DNA of 5,521 bases from the NCBI GenBank assembly GCA_947632425.1, contig CANRPG010000136.1:1-5521 (forward strand), given 5' to 3'. Every line of letters starts with the position of its first letter. Position 1 is the first letter of the stretch. Positions 1-5,063 of the stretch are shown in pieces. This stretch comes from an uncultured Clostridia bacterium. GTDB taxonomy: Bacteria > Bacillota > Clostridia > Oscillospirales > Ruminococcaceae. The position numbers were made by a program, and so were the translations under genes. The notes under the pieces are model-generated. The model was not told the DNA's origin and ran no database searches. It saw nothing but the letters and a program-made list of their open reading frames with translations.

Positions 1-171
1 ATGCTTTCACTAATAAGTACACGCGCAAACTCAAAAATGTTACAAGAAAAATAAAAAATTTTCAAAAAATTTTCTGCGCAAATATCGGCGAAATATGCTT
101 TCACTAATAAGTACACGCGCAAATACAGAAATGTTACAACAAAAATAAAAAATTTTCAAAAAATTTTTGCG
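1..171. repeat. Two-copy direct repeat upstream of the carbonic anhydrase gene
   Basis: Positions 1-78 and 95-171 are the same sequence repeated with a 94-bp period. They differ at about four or five bases (for example positions 30, 31, 34 and 46 against 124, 125, 128 and 140) plus one single-base indel near the end. Each copy starts ATGCTTTCACTAATAAGTAC, passes through a GCGCAAA motif and ends in an AT-rich tract with A- and T-runs. The first copy begins at base 1, so the array may extend to the left of the window. No reading frame of interest spans it. It could be part of a longer tandem array, a dispersed intergenic repeat, or a duplicated regulatory/UP-element region; the sequence alone does not decide. 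Confidence 0.9.
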
Positions 172-228
172 TACTCTAAGTATACCAAATTTTTGTCCGT
201 TTGTCAATAAACTGTACGCAAAAAGCTG

Positions 229-257
229 TTTACTTTTGCGCAAATTTGTGTTATACT
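229..257 (+). promoter_or_regulatory. SigA-type extended -10 promoter of the carbonic anhydrase gene
   Basis: A -35 box TTTACT (229-234, 4 of 6 to consensus) is followed by a 17-bp spacer and the -10 box TATACT (252-257). The TG at 249-250, one base before the -10, makes an extended -10. A perfect 10-bp palindrome, TTTGCGCAAA (235-244), lies in the spacer and could be an operator. The predicted start point (about 264) would leave a leader of only about 12 nt, so the true start could be slightly further upstream. Confidence 0.6.
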
Positions 258-262
258 GTAAA

Positions 263-269
263 AGAGGTG
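263..269 (+). promoter_or_regulatory. Ribosome binding site fixing the carbonic anhydrase start
   Basis: AGAGGTG at 263-269 lies 6 nt before the ATG at 276 and complements the 16S rRNA tail well. It favours ATG 276 over the in-frame TTG at 201, which lies upstream of the promoter. Confidence 0.8.
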
Positions 270-275
270 AAAATT

Positions 276-845
276 ATGTCGCATAGTGCAGTATGTGTTT
301 CGGCTGATGAAGCTTTGAAAATATTGAAAAAAGGCAACGAAGATTACGTCATGTCGCTGAAAACAGGCGATTTTTCGCCCTCTCGCAGAAAAGATACCGT
401 CAGCGCCCAGCACCCTTATGCCGTGGTGATAACCTGTTCGGATTCGCGCGTTGTGCCGGAGAGCGTTTTTTCCGCAGGCATAGGCGATATTTTCGTGATA
501 CGTGTCGCAGGCAACGTTATCGACGACCACCAGCTGGGCAGCGTAGAGTATGCCGCCGAGCATCTTGGCTGTGAGCTGGTAGTTGTAATGGGGCATACCC
601 ACTGCGGAGCGGTAACAGCCGCGATAGAGCACGACCCCGAGGGGTATATAAAGTACATAACCGACGAAATAAAGCAGGCAATAGGCAGCGAGCGCGACCC
701 CGTGAAAGCCGCAGAACTGAATGTAAGGCGCAGTATCGGCATTATCGAGCGAAGTCTGGAGATACAGTCGCTTGAAAGCAGCGAGGGGCTCAGGGTCGTC
801 GGCGCAATGTATGATATCGAGAGCGGCGTGGTGCGGTTCATGTGA
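276..845 (+). CDS. Beta-class carbonic anhydrase
   Basis: This gene encodes a 189-residue cytosolic zinc enzyme that interconverts CO2 and bicarbonate, supplying bicarbonate for carboxylations and pH balance. The diagnostic beta-class motifs are present: the zinc ligand Cys54 with the Asp56-Arg58 dyad in CSDSRV, and the remaining zinc ligands His107 and Cys110 in GHTHCGA. The RVAGN segment (76-80) and the C-terminal GAMYD (176-180) are also typical of the family. The length is on the short side for bacterial beta enzymes (roughly 190-220 residues) but nothing essential seems missing. The ATG at 276 is chosen because of the AGAGGTG site 6 nt upstream. It has its own promoter and no visible terminator before the tRNA gene 75 bp downstream, so some transcripts may run on to the terminator at 1001-1029. 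No bicarbonate-using or transport gene is adjacent, so the specific physiological role is unknown. Confidence 0.95.
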   Translation: MSHSAVCVSADEALKILKKGNEDYVMSLKTGDFSPSRRKDTVSAQHPYAVVITCSDSRVVPESVFSAGIGDIFVIRVAGNVIDDHQLGSVEYAAEHLGCELVVVMGHTHCGAVTAAIEHDPEGYIKYITDEIKQAIGSERDPVKAAELNVRRSIGIIERSLEIQSLESSEGLRVVGAMYDIESGVVRFM

Positions 846-874
846 GCCGCGCCGAAATTTTTTGAAAAAAGTGC

Positions 875-903
875 TTGACAAACGCAATCGAACGGTGTAT
901 AAT
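875..903 (+). promoter_or_regulatory. Perfect-consensus promoter of tRNA-Thr
   Basis: TTGACA (875-880), a 17-bp spacer and TATAAT (898-903) match the SigA consensus exactly. The expected start near 910 gives a short leader of about 10 nt before the mature tRNA 5' end at 921, as expected for a strongly expressed stable RNA. Confidence 0.92.
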
Positions 904-920
904 AATAAGGCTGACACGTT

Positions 921-996
921 GCTGCTATGGCTCAGGTGGTAGAGCACATCCTTGGTAAGGATGAGGTCACCAGTTCGAATCTGGTTAGCAGCTCCA
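921..996 (+). tRNA. tRNA-Thr (anticodon GGU)
   Basis: A complete 76-nt cloverleaf with encoded CCA is visible. The acceptor stem GCTGCTA (921-927) pairs with TAGCAGC (986-992) over 7 bp without mismatch. The D stem is GCTC/GAGC. The anticodon stem CATCC/GGATG holds the loop TTGGTAA, with anticodon GGT at 954-956, reading threonine codons ACC and ACU. The variable loop is AGGTC, the T arm is ACCAG-TTCGAAT-CTGGT, the discriminator is T993, and CCA lies at 994-996. It is a single tRNA gene with its own promoter and terminator. No integrase or duplicated tRNA 3' end is seen, so there is no sign of use as an attachment site here. Confidence 0.97.
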
Positions 997-1000
997 AAAA

Positions 1001-1029
1001 ACTCCTTAACAAAAGTTAAGGAGTTTTTT
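1001..1029 (+). terminator. Intrinsic terminator after tRNA-Thr
   Basis: ACTCCTTAAC (1001-1010) pairs perfectly with GTTAAGGAGT (1015-1024) around an AAAA loop and runs into six T residues (1024-1029). The flanking A-run (996-1000) can lengthen the stem against the T-tract, so it might also work weakly on the other strand. It likely ends both tRNA transcripts and any read-through from the carbonic anhydrase gene. Confidence 0.93.
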
Positions 1030-1156
1030 GTACTTTTCACTCTTCATTCTTCACTAAATATTGATACCAGTTCTTGTTGCATAACGCGCTAAGGTGTTAT
1101 TTCCCAACAACTGAATACTTATAACTCCTGACTAAATTTATATTGCTGCTGTCGCA

Positions 1157-1367
1157 GCAGCCTGCGGAGCTGTTCACCGCCGCACCTTAGTGTAACTCTC
1201 CACGCCCAACTCCACCCAAAACTAAAGGCATTACGCATATGCTTTTAGGGCAGCTGGAAGAATATACTTCCAGCAGTTTTTCAACTTGATACACAAAGGG
1301 TGGGGGAATAGCTGCATATTTACAAAAAACTAAGCGAAGCCAGTCAGCGTGCGGCTCCGCAGGCTGC
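1157..1367 (+). ncRNA. Candidate structured RNA or palindromic intergenic element, unassigned
   Basis: The segment can fold into nested helices. H1: 1157-1173 with 1351-1367, of which the outer 14 bp are perfect Watson-Crick pairs, followed by G.U, G-C and G.U pairs. H2: 1186-1190 with 1330-1334 and 1191-1195 with 1320-1324, with a 5-nt A bulge. H3: CTCCACCC (1210-1217) with GGGTGGGG (1298-1305). H4: 1222-1231 with 1239-1248, 7-nt loop. H5: 1253-1260 with 1267-1274, 6-nt loop. All four wobble pairs are G.U when read on the + strand and would be A.C mismatches on the minus strand, which favours a + strand transcript. I do not recognise a known RNA family. No good promoter is seen, so a miniature palindromic repeat, or read-through RNA past the tRNA terminator, remain alternatives. 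Confidence 0.35.
1253..1281 (+). terminator. Terminator-like hairpin inside the structured element
   Basis: GCTGGAAG (1253-1260) pairs perfectly with CTTCCAGC (1267-1274) around AATATA, and TTTTT follows at 1277-1281 after two bases. On the + strand this has the form of an intrinsic terminator. It also forms helix H5 of the nested fold, so its function is ambiguous. Confidence 0.35.
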
Positions 1368-1389
1368 GCGTAAGCGCAAAACCGCACAC

Positions 1390-1417
1390 AAAAAAGCCCC
1401 GCATAAGCGAGGCTTTG
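1390..1417 (-). terminator. Intrinsic terminator of the NlpC/P60 hydrolase gene
   Basis: Read on the minus strand, AGCCTCGC and GCGGGGCT pair over 8 bp (1407-1414 with 1395-1402) around a TTAT loop. One of these pairs is a G.U that only works on the minus strand. Six T residues (1390-1395 on the + strand as A) follow. It begins just past the stop codon at 1420-1422, so it clearly belongs to that gene. Confidence 0.92.
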
Positions 1418-1419
1418 CT

Positions 1420-2769
1420 TTAGTTTACAAGTCGTTTTATAACAACTATCCTGTCGCGCTGGTAAATGTGCGAGATAACTATGCCCGTTTCGGTGCTTTC
1501 GGCGTGCACCATAAGCCCGTTGCCTATGTACATTGCAACGTGGTATATGCTGCTGTAGCTGCCGTAGCCGAAGAATATCAGGTCGCCCGGCTGCATCTGG
1601 TCATACGATACCGCAGTGCCGTAGTATGCCTGAGATGCCGCATAGTGCGGAAGATTTATGCCTATCTGCGCGTAGCTGAGCATTACCAGACCCGAGCAGT
1701 CTGTCGCGGCGAACTGGCTGCCTGCAAACACATATCTGCCGCCCACCATGCTCTTTGCGTAGTCAACTACCGTCTGAACGCTGCCGTTTGAAGCCACGGG
1801 CAGATCAGGCGGTACATATCCGCCGCCGCTGTTTCCGCCGCCATTGCCGTCATTGCCGCCATTGCCGCCATTGCCGTCATTGCCGTCATTGCCGTCATTG
1901 TTTTCTACAGGCGGCACATATGGCGCAGGGGTTGTGGTCGTTGTGGTAGTCGTGGTGGTGTATGTCGCTATGTCACGGCTTACCTCTGCCTGCTGCTGAG
2001 AGACCTCCGCTCTCTGACCTTCCAAGTCATTCAGCAGGTTGTTTATATCCTGCGAAGCCTGTTCGTTTTCAGCTTTCAGCTTTTCAAGCTCTTCCATATC
2101 GGCTCTCAGCTGACTTAACTGTTCTGTATATGTAGCAGCCGTTGCAGCCATATCCTGCTGTTTGGCTTTAAGGGTATCTTCTGTCTGCTGATACTCGTCT
2201 CTCAGCGAAACAAGGTTATCAATAATAGCGCTGTCGTGCGCCGAAACCCTCTTTATAAGCTCCATACGCATGAGCATATCGTAAAAGTCATCGCTTTCAA
2301 GCAGCACCGAGGCATATGATGTGTTGCCTGCTATGTACATAGCTCTCAGCCTCTGCTTGTAGTCGCTGATGCCCGTATCTATCTCACCCTGCGTATTATC
2401 GAGCGAATCGCGCGTTTCGCGAAGCTCCAGATCGAGGTCTGCAATAGCAAGCTCCATTTGTGTGGTATATTCGCTCACGAGCTGTATTTTCTCTTCTATG
2501 ACCGCTATCTTCTCGTCAATAGCCGCCTTCTTCTCCTTCAGACCGTCAAGTTCGCCTGAGGCGTTGTTTATCTGTTCATTCAGTTCGTTCTGCTGCTGCT
2601 GCAAAGCGCTCAGCTTATCCTGATACTCCTGCATAGTGGGCGTTGCCAGAGATGTTATCACAGTATCCGGATTGTTCATAAACAGCGATGCCGAGCCCAG
2701 CGCCAGCACTATCGCAAGCGCCGTCGCAAGCATTTTCTTCATTTTAGATGCCGCTGATAATTTATTCAT
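1420..2769 (-). CDS. Secreted coiled-coil NlpC/P60 peptidoglycan endopeptidase (CwlO/PcsB-like)
   Basis: This gene encodes a predicted 449-residue exported wall hydrolase that cuts peptide stems of peptidoglycan during growth or division. A basic N-terminus (MNKLSAASKMKK) precedes a hydrophobic signal segment at about 14-31. A long Gln/Glu/Leu-rich coiled coil covers about 45-268, as in CwlO and PcsB, where it mediates autoinhibition and FtsEX contact. Then come ten consecutive Thr (271-280), a Pro-rich stretch, an Asn/Asp/Gly repeat linker (290-317), and a C-terminal NlpC/P60 domain (about 330-449). The domain has catalytic Cys358 in TDCSGLV, His410 in HVAMYIG and probable third residue His422 in MVHA. 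The start is uncertain: the AAGAAAGG upstream is 15 nt from ATG 2769 but only 3 nt from an in-frame GTG at 2781, which would add four residues. ATG is preferred. The gene is monocistronic, with a consensus promoter and its own terminator. Confidence 0.93.
   Translation of the reverse strand: MNKLSAASKMKKMLATALAIVLALGSASLFMNNPDTVITSLATPTMQEYQDKLSALQQQQNELNEQINNASGELDGLKEKKAAIDEKIAVIEEKIQLVSEYTTQMELAIADLDLELRETRDSLDNTQGEIDTGISDYKQRLRAMYIAGNTSYASVLLESDDFYDMLMRMELIKRVSAHDSAIIDNLVSLRDEYQQTEDTLKAKQQDMAATAATYTEQLSQLRADMEELEKLKAENEQASQDINNLLNDLEGQRAEVSQQQAEVSRDIATYTTTTTTTTTTPAPYVPPVENNDGNDGNDGNGGNGGNDGNGGGNSGGGYVPPDLPVASNGSVQTVVDYAKSMVGGRYVFAGSQFAATDCSGLVMLSYAQIGINLPHYAASQAYYGTAVSYDQMQPGDLIFFGYGSYSSIYHVAMYIGNGLMVHAESTETGIVISHIYQRDRIVVIKRLVN
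1841..1900. repeat. 9-bp tandem repeat encoding the Asn-Asp/Gly-Gly linker
   Basis: About 6.7 copies of a 9-bp unit, CCATTGCCG or TCATTGCCG, run in tandem. On the minus strand they encode repeating NDG/NGG tripeptides in the linker of the NlpC/P60 hydrolase. The unit is a multiple of three, so copy changes would alter linker length without breaking the frame. Confidence 0.95.
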
Positions 2770-2837
2770 TATTGTCTGCACGAGCCTTTCTTAACGTTTA
2801 TATATTTCTGTCTGTCGTATGATAACGATATACAAAT

Positions 2838-2863
2838 TGTAATCATTGTAACCATTATGTAAC
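2838..2863 (+). promoter_or_regulatory. WalR-like TGTAAY repeat box at the hydrolase start point
   Basis: TGTAAC (2847-2852), five bases and TGTAAC (2858-2863) match exactly the direct-repeat form TGTWAH-N5-TGTWAH known for WalR (YycF), which controls CwlO-type hydrolases in Bacillus and PcsB in pneumococcus. A third half-site, TGTAAT (2838-2843), precedes it, and a fourth, TGTAAC (2920-2925), lies upstream of the -35. The box sits against the downstream edge of the -10 and covers the predicted start point, a place more usual for repression than activation. No walR gene is in the window, so the assignment rests on motif and target type. Confidence 0.45.
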
Positions 2864-2864
2864 T

Positions 2865-2893
2865 ATTATACCCTAACGAAGTCTTAATGTCAA
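2865..2893 (-). promoter_or_regulatory. Perfect-consensus promoter of the NlpC/P60 hydrolase gene
   Basis: On the minus strand TTGACA (2893-2888), a 17-bp spacer and TATAAT (2870-2865) match the SigA consensus exactly. The expected transcript start is near 2858, giving a leader of about 90 nt. Confidence 0.9.
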
Positions 2894-2930
2894 GCCTGTT
2901 GCGCGCTTGCAGGCGGTTTTGTAACCATTC

Positions 2931-2940
2931 TTGTGCACAA
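2931..2940. promoter_or_regulatory. Perfect 10-bp palindrome between divergent promoters
   Basis: TTGTGCACAA is a perfect palindrome located upstream of the hydrolase -35 and about 80 bp upstream of the opposing -35. It is a possible operator for a dimeric regulator, but a palindrome this short can arise by chance. Confidence 0.3.
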
Positions 2941-3017
2941 TGTACAATTTATATCAAGATATTTAGCTATTTTCACACGCCGCCGACGACAAAATATTAT
3001 TATTTACGGCAATTCTA

Positions 3018-3046
3018 TTGAAAAATTAAATCAATAGTGATATAAT
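3018..3046 (+). promoter_or_regulatory. Promoter of the GGDEF-EAL gene with overlapping inverted repeat
   Basis: TTGAAA (3018-3023), a 17-bp spacer and TATAAT (3041-3046) form a strong SigA-type promoter, helped by an extended -10 TG at 3038-3039. The inverted repeat CTATTGA (3015-3021) / TCAATAG (3031-3037), with a 9-bp gap, overlaps the -35 and most of the spacer and could be an operator. The predicted start is near 3053, giving a leader of about 56 nt. Confidence 0.75.
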
Positions 3047-3093
3047 TAAATAAATGTGTTTATTTATATTTAAATATGTTTGTATAAAAAATT

Positions 3094-3100
3094 AAGGAGG
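3094..3100 (+). promoter_or_regulatory. Strong ribosome binding site fixing a GTG start
   Basis: AAGGAGG at 3094-3100 is a full anti-Shine-Dalgarno match, 8 nt before GTG 3109. It supports the GTG start over the ATG at 3121, four codons downstream. Confidence 0.92.
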
Positions 3101-3108
3101 CAGCCGCT

Positions 3109-5025
3109 GTGAAATACAATATGTTCTTTGATATTTGCGCGCTGTGCGTCAGCATTATAATGCTGATGACCTACTACTACAAGAAAACGATAGTGTCATA
3201 CAAAACCAGGGTATTCGAGGCGCTCATATGGCTGTGCTGCGGTGCGGCGGCGGCAGATGTTATAGCCGTTATGGCAAACGCCCCCAGCTGCCCTATGATG
3301 ATAAAGTGGATATCAAACATGATATATTACAGCCTTCATGCGGCTACCAACTTTTTTGGCGTTATGTATTTTATACTTATGGCAGAGCCTATGGTCAAGA
3401 TGTCGAATTTGCGCAAAACACAGCTTATTGCGCCCTTTGCCGCCGAGATAGCGCTTATCGCATTCAACCCGATACTGAGGCTGCTTTTCTACTTTGACGA
3501 AAACGGCTCATATCAGCGCGGCGGCGGAATGTTCATATGCTACGCGATAACTGTATACTATTTTATATACATGATAGTATTTCTGATTCGGCACAATGAC
3601 TTCTTCGACAGAAAAATGCAGATAGTCATAACCATGTTTTCTGTAATGTATGTGCTGCCGATGGTGCTGCAATATTTCTTCCCCAGTCTCCTGCTTGAAT
3701 GTTTTGCGGCAACGCTGTTCATACTTGTTATATACATACTTTATCAGACGGACGACAACAGCATTGACAATCAGACGGGGCTGCTTTCCTATCAGGCGTT
3801 TGAGAGCGACTGCAAGGCATACGCAGCGACAAACATGAATTTTTCGGTGCTGATGATAAAGATACGCGATGCAAAATTTCTCACCGATGCGTTCGGCAAC
3901 CAGTTCTGCTCAAAGGTGTATGCCTCGTTTGCAAACTATATAAGCCAGTTTGTGCGCTATGGCAACGCCTACAGCCTTGGCGGCGGCATTTTTGCGCTGT
4001 GCTTTATAAACGAGAACGTTGACCCCAAAAACGTGCTTGAAAGCATAACCGAGCGCATGAAGCAGCCGTGGGGCTTTGAAGAGATAGTAACGCGACTTTC
4101 GGTATCGGTAAGTATTGTAAGCTACCCTTTGCACGCCGCTGATTATCAGTCGTTTATGGAGCTTGCGGATACGGTATTCTACCGCAGCGACTATAAGCCC
4201 GATATAATCTACGCAGACAAAATGGCAGTTAAAGACAAGCGCAGAAGAAGCGACATTGAAAGGTCGATAGCCTCCGACAATGTTACAGACAGCCTGGAGA
4301 TATTTTATCAGCCTATATATTCCAACAAAGAAAAGCGTTTTACGGGTGTTGAGGCTCTAGTGCGTATGCGCGACAGGCTTATGGGCTACGTTATGCCCGA
4401 TGAGTTCATACCTATAGCGGAAAAGAGCGGCGCTATGGTGCGCATAGGCGAGTACATATTTGAACACATCTGCAAATACATATCATCGCATGACACCGAT
4501 GTTTTCGGAATAAAGTTCTTTACCGTGAACCTTTCCGTAATGCAGTGTATGCAGACAGACTTAGTGGCGCAGGTGGCATCTATAATGCAGAAATACGGCA
4601 TAAGCCCCAGCAAGATATGCTTTGAGATATCCGAGATAGCGGCGACAGATCCGCCCGACGTTATGATAAACAACATAAAGCAGCTGCACAAACTGGGCGT
4701 CAGCTTCTCGCTGGATAACTACGGCACAGGGCAGTCTGGCTTGCAGCAGCTCACCCTTTTGCCGCTGAGAATGATAAAATTCGACAGCAGTTTTATAAAG
4801 CGCGCAATGAACGATCCGCGTGAGAGAACTATTCTGCAAAGTTCTGTGAATATGTCAAAGAGCATACGAATAGAAGCGGTCGCATCGGGCATTGAGAATG
4901 AGAATATGTACAGCCAGATGAAAGAGTTCGGCTTTGATTTCTGCCAAGGGTTTTACTATGCGCCGGTATGCAGCGAAGACGACCTGCCCGGCAAGCTGGT
5001 AGAGCTGAGCGGTCAGCAAAAGTAA
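3109..5025 (+). CDS. Seven-TM membrane protein with degenerate GGDEF and EAL domains
   Basis: This gene encodes a 638-residue membrane protein of the cyclic-di-GMP signalling type. Seven hydrophobic segments are visible at about 5-22, 36-57, 66-92, 103-127, 140-160, 171-190 and 193-212. A GGDEF-type domain (about 218-370) follows, recognisable from NQTGLLSYQAF, but its signature reads GGGIF (291-295), with Ser instead of the usual Arg before it and no inhibitory RxxD site. An EAL domain (about 382-628) retains Glu415 (VEAL), Asn474, Glu506, Asp536, Lys557, Glu596 and Gln613. However, the usual second Asp of DDFGTG is Asn537, and the general-base Glu of AEGVE is Ser593. By comparison with RocR, both domains are probably inactive, suggesting a nucleotide-binding sensor or scaffold. 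The start is GTG behind AAGGAGG. It has its own promoter and probably shares a transcript with the ATPase gene 38 bp downstream. The membrane part could be a novel sensor module. Confidence 0.9.
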   Translation: MKYNMFFDICALCVSIIMLMTYYYKKTIVSYKTRVFEALIWLCCGAAAADVIAVMANAPSCPMMIKWISNMIYYSLHAATNFFGVMYFILMAEPMVKMSNLRKTQLIAPFAAEIALIAFNPILRLLFYFDENGSYQRGGGMFICYAITVYYFIYMIVFLIRHNDFFDRKMQIVITMFSVMYVLPMVLQYFFPSLLLECFAATLFILVIYILYQTDDNSIDNQTGLLSYQAFESDCKAYAATNMNFSVLMIKIRDAKFLTDAFGNQFCSKVYASFANYISQFVRYGNAYSLGGGIFALCFINENVDPKNVLESITERMKQPWGFEEIVTRLSVSVSIVSYPLHAADYQSFMELADTVFYRSDYKPDIIYADKMAVKDKRRRSDIERSIASDNVTDSLEIFYQPIYSNKEKRFTGVEALVRMRDRLMGYVMPDEFIPIAEKSGAMVRIGEYIFEHICKYISSHDTDVFGIKFFTVNLSVMQCMQTDLVAQVASIMQKYGISPSKICFEISEIAATDPPDVMINNIKQLHKLGVSFSLDNYGTGQSGLQQLTLLPLRMIKFDSSFIKRAMNDPRERTILQSSVNMSKSIRIEAVASGIENENMYSQMKEFGFDFCQGFYYAPVCSEDDLPGKLVELSGQQK

Positions 5026-5049
5026 CATACTATAAATATACAGACATTC

Positions 5050-5054
5050 GGAGG
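5050..5054 (+). promoter_or_regulatory. Ribosome binding site of the cation ATPase gene
   Basis: GGAGG at 5050-5054 lies 9 nt before ATG 5064. The 38-bp gap after the preceding stop holds no terminator and no clear promoter, supporting co-transcription with the GGDEF-EAL gene. Confidence 0.85.
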
Positions 5055-5063
5055 AAAACTACA

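Larger units (their letters stand above)
1030..1389. other. Gene-free intergenic region rich in inverted repeats
   Basis: No supported coding region lies here. It contains an AT-rich left part with an imperfect hairpin (TTGTTG 1074-1079 and ATAAC 1081-1085 pairing with GTTAT 1096-1100 and CAACAA 1105-1110). The structured core 1157-1367 is listed separately. The right edge has two more foldable segments: a 5-bp hairpin with a GTAA tetraloop (TGCGC 1365-1369 / GCGCA 1374-1378) and an outer pair GTGCGG (1349-1354) / CCGCAC (1382-1387). No convincing promoter was found on either strand inside it. The density of inverted repeats is far above that of the other intergenic regions in this window. 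Confidence 0.7.
2770..3108. other. Divergent intergenic region between hydrolase and GGDEF-EAL genes
   Basis: This region of about 340 bp holds the minus-strand hydrolase promoter (2865-2893) with TGTAAY repeats, a GC-rich weak hairpin (2894-2898 with 2910-2914), a perfect 10-bp palindrome TTGTGCACAA (2931-2940), and the + strand promoter of the next gene (3018-3046). No additional gene is seen. The hydrolase leader would be about 80-90 nt; no riboswitch-like fold is obvious in it. Confidence 0.8.

Noticed and set aside
1..171. Possible CRISPR array from the direct repeats
   Set aside because: There are only two copies, each about 78 bp with a 16-bp gap, and no cas genes; this does not fit CRISPR repeat or spacer size.
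40..243. 67-codon minus-strand frame over the direct repeats
   Set aside because: It is a low-complexity translation of AT-rich repeat DNA with no supporting signals.
201..275. Upstream TTG start adding 25 residues to the carbonic anhydrase
   Set aside because: The extension would cross the predicted promoter and lacks a ribosome binding site, whereas ATG 276 has a good one; the extra residues do not resemble the family N-terminus.
921..1030. tRNA-Thr as an integration site of a mobile element
   Set aside because: There is no integrase and no second copy of the tRNA 3' end in the window; the tRNA is followed directly by its terminator.
204..1040. Long minus-strand open frames opposite the carbonic anhydrase and the tRNA
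   Set aside because: They are antisense shadows of a clear enzyme gene and run through a tRNA and a terminator; their translations show no domain.
1187..1387. 66-codon open frame on the minus strand (GTG start)
   Set aside because: It has no ribosome binding site, begins just beyond the hydrolase terminator, and lies almost wholly within the inverted repeats of the structured element. Its translation shows no recognisable domain. Most likely it is non-coding.
1755..1949. Open frame with His/Arg/Cys repeats opposite the hydrolase linker
   Set aside because: The repeat pattern is simply the complement of the 9-bp linker repeat; no start signals.
3910..4839. Several open frames antisense to the GGDEF-EAL gene
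   Set aside because: The sense frame has firm domain matches throughout; the antisense frames have no ribosome binding sites or domains.
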